NCBI GenBank assembly: GCA_003573635.1
Contig: QUTJ01031358.1
Location: forward strand, 1 to 11,077
DNA: 11,077 nt
Origin: Goniomonas avonlea
Taxonomy: Eukaryota; Cryptophyceae; Goniomonadida; Goniomonadaceae
Direction: 5' to 3'
Shown here one piece after another: positions 1 through 6,900 of this stretch. A program made the translations under genes and the position numbers. Position 1 is the stretch's first letter; each line of letters opens with the position of its first letter. The notes beneath the pieces are model-generated. The model was not told the origin of the DNA and did no database searches. It saw nothing but the letters and a program-made list of their open reading frames with translations.

Positions 1-205
1 AGCGCGAGGTAGGACAGGTGCGGCGCCACGTAGGGTGAGCTGCGCGCGTATGCTTTAGCGTGTGCGTACGCGTTAGCGAGTTGAGCGCTAGTGCGACCGC
101 GTGGTGCACCAGCTCGAGGTAGGACAGGTGCGGCGCCGTAGGTTAGCGTGTTGAGCTGCGTGCGTGTGCGTTAGCGTGTGCGTTAGTGTGTGCGAAGACG
201 TTAGC
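1..205. repeat. 110-bp tandem duplication plus 12-mer minisatellite
   Basis: A 23-base block at 5-27 recurs exactly at 115-137, a period of 110. The flanks are also similar: both copies are followed by a GAGCTGCG motif and then by TTAGCGTGTGCG-type 12-mers, repeated imperfectly at about 55-85 and 163-205. Read on the minus strand, the block nearest the left edge contains the protein-like string PYVAPHLSYLA, open to the edge; the copy at 115-137 differs by a 2-base deletion just upstream. Part of this region may therefore be the start of exon 4 of the minus-strand channel-like gene, with a broken copy in the preceding intron. I could not find an acceptor that joins this string in phase to exon 3, so no exon is called here. 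Confidence 0.6.
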
Positions 206-383
206 GTGTGCACACAACTGGACACCCCGCACACAGCCGCACACCCGCAGAGAAACGGCCGACGAACGGAAGCAATTCCTTTCTCTCGCATGGAAGGATT
301 CTGATAGAGGGGTTCGCACACACACAGAGAGGAACGACTGAGGGAGGGAGGGAGGAACGATGACGAGGGGGCAGATGGTGGTG
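206..383 (-). other. Intron 3 interior, no gene seen
   Basis: This lies downstream (minus strand) of the exon 3 donor and is interpreted as intron. It has pyrimidine-rich stretches on the minus strand and a short CA/GT run near 317-325. Short open frames are present, but they have low-complexity or repeat-derived translations and no recognisable domain. Confidence 0.4.
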
Positions 384-566
384 TTGGGTGGTGGTGGCGG
401 TGGTGGCGGCGGTGAAGGTGGTGGCGGTGGTGGCGGTGGTGAAGGTGGTGAAGGTGGTGAAGGTGGTGAAGGTGGTGAAGGTGGTGAAGGTGGTGAAGGT
501 GGTGAAGGTGAAGGTGGTGAAAGTGGTTCTGTGGTGGTGGTTCTGTGGTGGTGGTGGTGGTGGTGG
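384..566. repeat. GGT/GAA minisatellite in intron 3
   Basis: A low-complexity tract made of GGT triplets and a 9-base unit GGTGGTGAA repeated about eight times in the middle (roughly 436-512), followed by GGTTCTGTGGTGGT and pure GGT repeats. It begins only a few bases after the predicted exon 3 donor on the minus strand, so it is best read as an intronic minisatellite. Translations in several frames are open (poly-Gly/Glu, poly-Val/Lys, Phe-Thr-Thr) simply because the repeat contains no stops. Confidence 0.85.
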
Positions 567-575
567 TGTTGGTAC

Positions 576-731
576 CTTCTGATACGGAGCGACGATGCCT
601 TTTTCCAGTATGGACCCCTTGGGCACCCGCCTCTCTGGGGCAGTGAACGCAGTCATCATCGCACCGAGGGAGAAGGTGCCGAAGACCAGGAGGAAGAACT
701 CGCTGCAATACAAGTACCAATTGATTTGTTC
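576..731 (-). CDS. Exon 3 of OSCA/TMEM63-like channel gene
   Basis: This is a 156-base exon of exactly 52 codons, phase 0 at both ends. The acceptor is a pyrimidine-rich run ending CCCTGCAG just before GAACAAATC; the donor is CAGAAG followed by GTACC. The peptide starts EQINWYLYCSEFF and contains one hydrophobic segment (about FFLLVFGTFSLGAMMTAF) that could be the last membrane helix. A charged, proline-containing segment follows (APERRVPKGSILEKG), consistent with the start of a cytosolic tail. It joins in phase to exon 2, which ends IYAIQ. The next exon is not resolved. Assignment to the gene rests on the splice sites, compatible phases and hydrophobic character; this segment has no family-specific motif that I recognise. 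Confidence 0.65.
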
Positions 732-899
732 CTGCAGGGAAACGGGGGTGGGGAGAGCGAACAACGGAGACAGACACAAAGGTAGGCAGGCAGGCAGGCA
801 GACACACCGCGGAAGAGAGTCGGTGAGACGGAGACAGACAGACGGAGAGCGGAGACAGTAAGACGCCGGGAGTGAGGAGAGTCTCGTGTGTTGTTGGAA
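732..899 (-). other. 3' part of intron 2, pyrimidine-rich
   Basis: On the minus strand this is a strongly pyrimidine-rich stretch leading into the exon 3 acceptor at 732-733. On the plus strand it includes a GGCA tetranucleotide run at about 788-802 and repeated GGAGACAGA-like motifs at about 827-857. No coding evidence was seen beyond low-complexity open frames. Intron 2 as a whole is modelled at 732-1134 and hosts one MITE-like element. Confidence 0.55.
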
Positions 900-1091
900 T
901 AGGGTGGTTCTTCGATACTCGCCAAAAAAATTGCGAGTCGAATTGACGAGAAAAATCACTCGGAAATTCGACTCGCCAATAACTAATTGACGAGAATCCG
1001 GTCAGATTAGTCAATCTGGTGCAATCAAAAAATGACAGATTACTCGAAAATCCTTAACCCCCCTCGGAATCAGTTTTGCAGAACCACCCTA
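900..1091. mobile_element. MITE-like element, copy A (192 bp, in intron 2)
   Basis: The ends form a perfect 12-base inverted repeat: TAGGGTGGTTCT at 900-911 and its reverse complement at 1080-1091. The outermost dinucleotide is TA on both sides, as expected for a Tc1/mariner-type TA target duplication. Inside is a further perfect 12-base inverted repeat, GCGAGTCGAATT (933-944) against 965-976, around a 20-base loop with its own CGAG/CTCG pairing. The pentamer ACTCG/CGAGT recurs through the element. There is no coding capacity, so it would be non-autonomous. A diverged second copy lies at 2065-2254 in the neighbouring intron, in the same orientation; the best shared core includes GTCAGATTAGT followed by AATGAC. 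The superfamily call is inferred from the TA ends. Confidence 0.8.
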
Positions 1092-1134
1092 AATGCTCTC
1101 TCTTCCTGAAATCGACCCAAAAGAAGAAACCAAC

Positions 1135-1322
1135 CTGAATCGCGTAAATCTGGACCGTCCGGCCGACGTGGATCACGATGGCTGACATGTCGAACATTGC
1201 TGCGACAACTCCCATGTAGTCGGCCGCACCAGGCCCTGTAACCGCCGGGTGCTCGTCGCACGCGAACACTCTGTACTTATCGACCCAGTATCGCAGCAGA
1301 AGCCCGACGAACGCCAATATCA
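1135..1322 (-). CDS. Exon 2 of OSCA/TMEM63-like channel gene
   Basis: This is a 188-base exon. Its acceptor is GTTTACTTGTTCCGTGCAG (minus strand), a good pyrimidine tract; its donor is ATTCAG followed by GTTGGT. The first two bases complete a codon split with exon 1 (phase 1), and 62 full codons follow. The peptide reads VILAFVGLLLRYWVDKYRVF and later ADYMGVVAAMFDMSAIVIHVG. It thus carries two membrane segments, the first ending in RYWVDKY. A [TR]YWVDKY-like motif after a late helix is characteristic of OSCA/CSC1/TMEM63 proteins, and this is the strongest family evidence in the gene. Reading through the donor adds about 27 residues before a stop, so intron retention would truncate the protein. 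The start of this exon is duplicated several times upstream in intron 1. Confidence 0.75.
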
Positions 1323-1836
1323 CTGCACGGAACAAGTAAACCCAGAGCCATTGCTCCCTCCCTGTCCCCACCCCCCCTCGCTTCCTCTCGATACAGCATA
1401 ATCATACTGCAGCACACTGATACTGAATAATGCGGGAACAGTAAGCTACTCTGACCCAGTATCGCACCAGAAGCCCGAAGAACGCCATGATCACTGCACG
1501 GAGCCAGTAAACCGAGAGCCATTGCTCCCTCCCTGCCCCCCCCTTCGCCTCCGTCCCCTCTCGATACAGCATAATCATACTGCAGACTGATCCTGCACAC
1601 TGATACTGAATAATGCGAGAAAGCAAGCGACTTCGACCCAGTATCCCAGCAGGAAGCAAAATAACGCCACTGCGCGGGACTAGTAAATCCAGCGCCAACG
1701 ATTCCCCTCTATCTCGATACTGCATAGTGATACTGCATAATGCGAGAACAGAGAATCCCGGCAGGAAGCCAAAGAACGCCATCGGGACGAGTAAAGCCAG
1801 AGCCTATGATTCATCTTCTTTCGATACTGCAGATCT
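1282..1836. repeat. Tandem copies of exon 2 start plus 3' splice site
   Basis: About four degenerate tandem copies begin at 1282 (the real exon 2 boundary), 1453, 1635 and about 1754, with spacings of 171, 182 and about 115-120. Copies 1 and 2 share long stretches, including GAGCCATTGCTCCCTCCCTG and CTCTCGATACAGCATAATCA. Read on the minus strand, each unit holds intron sequence, a splice acceptor and the first codons of exon 2. Copy 2 keeps GTGCAG (acceptor at 1494) and would read VIMAFFGLLVRYWVRVAY. Copy 3 keeps GCGCAG (acceptor at 1670) and reads VALFCFLLGYWVE. Copy 4 has lost the AG and is the shortest. Only copy 1 continues into DKYRVF, so it is taken as the functional exon and the others as partial duplicates inside intron 1. 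Confidence 0.85.
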
Positions 1837-1837
1837 G

Positions 1838-1980
1838 GCTTGCTCGCTCCTCTCTCTCTCCTCTCTCTCCTCTTGCTCACTCGCTCGCTCTCCCGCTCTC
1901 TTCCGCTCCTCTTCTCTCCTCCCTCCGCTCCTCTTCTCTCCTCCCTCCGCTCCACTTCTCTCCTCTTTCCTCCCTGAGAG
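1838..1980. repeat. Polypyrimidine tract with 22-bp minisatellite
   Basis: A nearly pure C/T stretch on the plus strand (purine-rich on the minus strand, which is the sense strand of the host intron). It starts with CTCTCTCTCC-type microsatellite. It then holds three tandem copies of a 22-base unit containing CCGCTCCTCTTCTCTCCT, beginning at 1903, 1925 and 1947; the third has one substitution. It lies in intron 1 of the minus-strand gene. Open frames here (Ser/Leu-rich or Arg/Glu-rich) are explained by the composition. Confidence 0.85.
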
Positions 1981-2064
1981 AATCTTCTACATCGAACTCT
2001 CCAAGGGAACCTGGTGTAGTTTACCTCCCCATTCACGGTTCGGTTCCTGCAATTCTCATCCCAT

Positions 2065-2254
2065 TATGCTGGTTCTGGAAAACTCGCCAAGAAAGTTGGT
2101 GAGTCGGATTTCCGAGGAAAAAATACTCGGAAATGAAATCCAACTCGTGAATAACAAATTCCCGAGGATGCCGTCAGATTAGTCCATCAAAAATGACGGA
2201 TTACACAAAATTCGCCATTTTCCTCATCGGCATCAGACTCCCAGCACCAGCATA
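2065..2254. mobile_element. MITE-like element, copy B (190 bp, in intron 1)
   Basis: Its ends are TATGCTGGTTCT at 2065-2076 and AGCACCAGCATA at 2243-2254, which pair as inverted repeats at 11 of 12 positions, with TA outermost on both sides. Internally it is homologous to the element at 900-1091 along its length: ACTCGCCAA near the left end, a central foldback (GAGTCGGATTT about 2100-2110 against AAATCCAACTC with one mismatch, enclosing the inner stem TTCCGAG/CTCGGAA), then GTCAGATTAGTC and AAAAATGACGGATTAC. No coding capacity. On the minus strand it begins 14 bases after the preferred exon 1 donor. The reading frame of exon 1 happens to stay open through the right part of the element to a stop at about 2201, which is taken as read-through of intron and not protein. 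Confidence 0.8.
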
Positions 2255-2268
2255 TTGCATGAACGCAC

Positions 2269-3736
2269 CGAGGTGCGGGAAGGTCGTGAAGTACGGCAGG
2301 CTGTATGCCATCATGGCGCTGAAAGCGGCCGACTGCGACGCAAGGTTGAACGGCGCGGGGTCGTAAGCGGCATCCATGTCCTCTTGCGTCTTTGCCGCGC
2401 GCCGTTTGAGCGTGCGCACGAGCCACGGCATCAGGAGCGCGAGGCCATTGCCGACGACGATCTCCATGAACAGCAGCGACGTCAAGGTCTGCTCCGCGGC
2501 CTGCCAGTTGGCCGTGGACCCCTTGAGGATGGCCTGAATCTCGGCGATTTCGAGGGCGTTGCTAGTTGTCATGCGCAGAAAGTTCAGGCACATCATCAGC
2601 AGCACGAGCTGCGTGCCTTTGGAGCGCAACCGGGCCACCCCGACGAGGCGAACAGTCGCATACGTGAGAGCCTTGTTCAGAAGCGCGATGACGCCCCCAA
2701 GCAGTAGACTGATGCCGCGCTCGCCGCCAAGACCCACTTTCGCCTGACCCAGTTTGGCGAGGAACGACAGGCCAACGGGAACCAACGCGAGGCACTGGAC
2801 GAAAATCCAAAGAAACACAGGAAAGGCCACCCTCAGAAAAATGGGCGCGGCTATGTTGTCCCACGCCAACACGTCCGCGGCGGGCGGCAGTGAGACTTTG
2901 GCGAAGACGTTTGGCGGGCCTGGGAGCCGCACTCCTCCCCCGCCTTTGCGAAAGCGGGAGAACCATGCCTCATTGACGCAGTTACGAGCCGAATACTCAA
3001 AGGAAAAGGATACGAAAGCGTGGCCAAGGCTTTGCTTCTTCGTCGACGTCCTATCGAGAGGGATGCTCACGACAGCGACTTGCCCGAACCGAGAGAACGC
3101 GGTCACGAGAGGAACTGGGTCGACCATGGAACGAGGCAAACCACTGACCTCGACAGTGTAATCAACGGCTCTGGCATACTTGCAGGTGCGGGAGGAAGCA
3201 AGGGACATAGTAGATACGGCAACAAGCATTGCAAGCACCGAGAACACAAAGTCGCAGGCTGGAACCCACACCGGCATGTTTCCAGCCCCCAGGCCATGCA
3301 AACTCGGAAACATCGAGGCAGCTGATATTCCTGCCCCACTGTCGGACTTGTACACCGAAGAAAGGAGAATAACTGCCAAGATAACAAAGGGAAACAGAGA
3401 GACCGCGGATAAAATGATGGTATCAAAGTACGAAGCAAAACTCGCATTGCATCGCCCCAACACCTTGGTAGACACGCTCCACCATTTAAATCCCGTTGAC
3501 GGCTCTGGGAGCTGCCAATCGAGAGGCTCATCCGGGAGCTGCTGCGGTGTCCGGAGTGGAGGACCGACCGCATTCGGCACGTGAAATTCCCAGCGTTCGA
3601 ATGGGCCGACTTCGTAGAGTTTTGGGCGGCAAGCCAGGTCCCAAAGCAACGTGCGGCGAGCCGCCTTGGCTTGAGCCGACGCTTCGTCGAGGCCATAGCT
3701 GGCTGAGAGCAACTCCTCGCGAGGTGGTCGCTCCAT
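2269..3736 (-). CDS. OSCA/TMEM63-like mechanosensitive channel, exon 1
   Basis: This is the first coding exon (489 codons plus one base) of a polytopic membrane protein, probably a mechano- or osmo-gated cation channel or scramblase-like relative of the plasma or an internal membrane. The ATG follows an in-frame TGA 30 bases upstream. Seen in order: a hydrophilic N-terminus of about 100 residues; helix ~104-127; helix ~159-180; an RRM-like soluble domain ~191-285 (YTVEVSGLP at the first strand, HAFVSFSF at the third); PPAADVLAWDNIAAP (~284-298), matching the family's 'P.DV.W.N' motif just before the next helix; then helices at about 299-326, 341-362, 377-395, 417-440 and 467-489. The preferred donor is CTCG|GTGCGT at 2269/2268, which joins in phase 1 to exon 2 to give TTFPHLVILAFVGLLLRYWVDKY, close to the usual family spacing. 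An alternative donor at 2248/2247 is also in phase and adds seven residues. The N-terminus lacks an obvious extra helix that many family members have. Family assignment is by motif memory, not a search. Confidence 0.7.
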
Positions 3737-3954
3737 CGCGCTGGGACTGGTCTTGGTCTTGGATCAGTGGCCGTGGCTTTGGTCGAGGCTTGGATCTGCG
3801 CGCTGTCGCGTCTTGATTGATTTTCAGAAAATTAATAATTGTACAGTAGATAGGATACCTCGCCGCGATCATGACAGTTACAATCTATCAAAATTAGCAA
3901 GTTACTAGTACTTAGTTCGGCCGCACCTCGAAGCGGCCTCGCGGGTGAAGGAGA
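3737..3954. promoter_or_regulatory. Shared divergent intergenic/promoter region
   Basis: 218 bases separate the two divergent start codons. The middle (about 3813-3910) is clearly AT-rich against GC-rich genes on both sides and includes AAAATTAATAATTGTA at 3827-3842, a possible TATA-like zone. The segment next to the minus gene repeats GGTC/TTGGTC-like words (3747-3790). It must contain both 5' leaders and both promoters unless there are upstream non-coding exons. No specific factor site can be claimed. Confidence 0.55.
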
Positions 3955-6900
3955 ATGAGTGTGAGCTGGCTCTTCCTCGGCGTGCTGTTGGGCTTAGCGC
4001 AGTCTGCAGGGGCAGATGACGATATCCCACCTGCAGTTGGGGACCTTAGCATAGTCTTGATAACTTCCCGGACGGTGAAACTGACCTGGACACCGCCTAG
4101 TGGCAATGTCGACCACTTCCAGGTCTCGTACAGGGTTGCATCAGGTGATCCACAAATGAAAACTACGACCAGTTTAGAGTACCTCATTGATTCCTTAAGT
4201 GGATCTACTGCTGTCACCGAAATCGTTGTTGTTGCTGTCAAGAATGACAAGCAGGGGACTCCTAATGATCCTCCTTTGTCCGCGGTGACGCTGGAGTCGT
4301 TGGCCTTGACCAAACTAGCATATACCTCCAGCTCAGCAGGGGCACAAAATGTCGGGGTGAATGTGACATTTGTGCTTGCAGACTCCATTTTGGTTGGTGA
4401 AAAAATTTGGCTGACGCTACCGAACTTTAACTTTTCCAACCCACAATTTCGATTGGACTCTCGACTGGACACAAATTGGACTCTTGGCCCCACTACCTCG
4501 CCATTGGAGCTCACTCGTGCTGGACACCCAACCTCTATTGGGCACCAGGCCTTGGGGCTGTTGCACCTTGTCCTGCCAATCTCCCCTCTCGCGGCTAACG
4601 ACACTTCGCTCAAGATTGCTCTCGAGTCAGAACCTGCGACCCCCATACTAAGCTCGCCTGAAACCTTTTTGGTGAGCCTGGTGTCTGGTCGCATGGAGTA
4701 CAGCTCGACCATAGCTGGTTCCACAAATGTGGTCATATCGTTTGATCTTATTACGAACAGACTACTACAGAAAGGGGACATCATATATCTCACCCTCGAG
4801 AAGTACGTGCACGAACCGGGGGCAGTTGTTGTGCGGGGAGGCACAGACGCGCACTGGACAGGCTCGTGGAACCAGGAATCAGCTACGCTTGCACTTCTGC
4901 GAACGGCAGACTCGCCCCCTGCCTTCTTCGTCGTGCTCGCGGAGGGCTTTACTCTGCCCCTAAGTAAAGACGAACCATCCGGGCAGGGCAGCGTCAACAT
5001 CATTTCAACCCAAGGCTTGGGGATTATCGGAGAGGGGATCTTCCCAGCTTCATTTTCATGGTCGTCACTCGACTACAGCTCCAGTTCAGCGGGAGCTCCT
5101 AACGCCGACCTCACTCTGACATTCCACACAATGCCTGACGTTACCATTGGACCTGAAGACCATGTCTACCTGAACCTGCCAGGGTTTTCAACCCTGTCCG
5201 GATCCTGGTTCCATGACAACTGGAGTCTGTCGTGGTCGAACCAGGTTGTGCTCCTGCGACGCAAGACCACAGCCGGGGTGATGCAGGGAAACGCAACCGC
5301 GCAAGTCGTGTTAGCTAACATGCGTCTCCCGTCTGCTGCCCTCAGCGGGAACTCCACCTCGCTGACAATCCAGATCAAGGCGCGAGGGGTCGCCCACGTG
5401 GGCCAGAGTCCTCCCACATGGGTCACCACCCTGTCTGCGACTGCTCTCAGCTACAGCTCCACCTCACCTGGGGACTCGGGCGTGATCGTGACGTTCGAGT
5501 TTGTCCCAAGCCGACCAGTGCAGGTCGGCGACGTCGTCACGGTCGTTTTGCCCGGGTTCCATCACACCGAGGGTCTGGTCACGGTCCCGGCTGGCGGTAC
5601 CGACACTAACTGGATAGCGACTTGGAACGCTACGGCGCAGGCGCTCGACTTCGCGCGCACAACAGCGCCTGTCGGCCCGGCCAAGGTTCTGGTGCTGGCC
5701 CAGGACTTCACCCTGCCCAGCACGCCGATGGAAGAAGGGTCCTCCGGCCTGACCTACAGCTTCAACAGCATCGGGGCGCCGTCGACTGTCGCGTCGAGCC
5801 CAAAGATTGTAATCGTGCCGGCGTTCGCATGGTCATGGCTGCAGTACAACTCGACGTCTGCGGGGGCAAACGACACTAAGCTGACCTTATCGTTTCAGAC
5901 CCTGGAGAACGTGACGATATCCCCCGGACAAGCAGTGACCGTGAAACTTCCAGGGTTTTCGAACCCTGCTCCTTGGCCGCTGGATAACAACTGGATTGCG
6001 ACCTTTGACCTGGAGGCTCTGACTCTGACTCGCAAGAACTCAAGCTCCAGCGTTGGCTGGGACGAGACCGTGCTCGTCCAGGTTTTGGGATTCCGCCTGC
6101 CGTTCGCTGCCCTGAGCGAAAACTCGACGTCGCTCACGATTCGGCTGGAACAGGGCAGTGCGGTCCCTGTGTCCAGCAGCCCGGCCACGTGGGTGACGTC
6201 CCTCTCCTCCCCCACGCTCCGCTTCTCCTCCACCATCGCCGGCGCCGCTGGGGTTATCGTGACCGTCGAGTTCACACCCAACCGGCCCGTGCAGGTCGGC
6301 GACGTCCTGACTCTCTCTCTCCCCGGGTTCAACCATCCCGCGGTGCCCACGGTGCGTTCTGTCCCGAGCAGCGGTTTTGGTCCGACTCAGAACTCTCAAG
6401 ACCTGTACTGGACTGGCTCGTGGGACCCCTGGTCGCAGAGCCTGGACGTGGAGCGGACCACGACAGCGACGCAGGTGGCGAGTCTGGTGGTCCCCCTCGA
6501 CGGCTTCACGCTCCCGAGCACGCCGCTGGACGCGTCCTCCTCTCGTTACTCCGTCACGATGAACGGCGTCGCCCCTGCTGCGCCTGTCGCCAGTCCGCAA
6601 ACGTACCCGGCCTCGTTCCAATGGTCCCAGCTGAACTTCAGCTCCACCTCCGCTGGGGCTTCGTTCGCCAGTATCCAGCTTTCGTTCACCACAATGCCCA
6701 GCGTCTCGATACTCGCTGGGCATAAGGTAACTCTGCAGCTGCCCGGGTTTTTCGGCCGTAACGTGCAAGCGAGCTCCGGCTGGTCGGCATCCTGGAACAG
6801 CCAAGCTTCATCGCTGACCTTCACTTACACGAACTCGACTCATTCTGTTGGTCCTGGCCAGACCGCCCAGGCCACGGCCTCTGGGTTTCAGATTTCCCAT

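Noticed and set aside
1-156. Calling exon 4 of the minus gene here
   Set aside because: An open phase-0 reading from an AG at about 157 exists, but it is repeat-rich; the more protein-like string PYVAPHLSYLA is in this frame only if the duplicated segment is included, and the evidence is too weak without cDNA.
360-785. Plus-strand open frame rich in Gly and Glu
   Set aside because: It is produced by the GGT/GAA minisatellite and overlaps exon 3 on the other strand, which has splice sites and a hydrophobic membrane-like peptide.
88-1014. Minus-strand open frame of about 300 codons
   Set aside because: The translation is Thr-Thr-Pro and His-Leu repeats from the minisatellite plus MITE sequence. 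It runs out of frame across exon 3 and through two introns.
1402-1782. Minus-strand open frame containing RYWV as a separate gene
   Set aside because: It is built from tandem partial copies of the exon 2 start and intron sequence; it reads into repeats on both sides.
1282-1836. CRISPR-like spaced repeats
   Set aside because: Units are 115-180 bp, degenerate and directly abutting, without short conserved repeats and unique spacers, in a eukaryotic intron.
2201-2268. Taking the stop at about 2201 as the true C-terminus of the channel-like protein
   Set aside because: The last residues come from the MITE, and the family needs the downstream RYWVDKY helix, found in exon 2 with compatible splice phase.
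3912-5003. Minus-strand open frame of 363 codons antisense to the giant gene
   Set aside because: No domain or membrane pattern. The plus frame here has a signal peptide, an FN3-like domain and the repeat modules, and continues for 2,374 codons.
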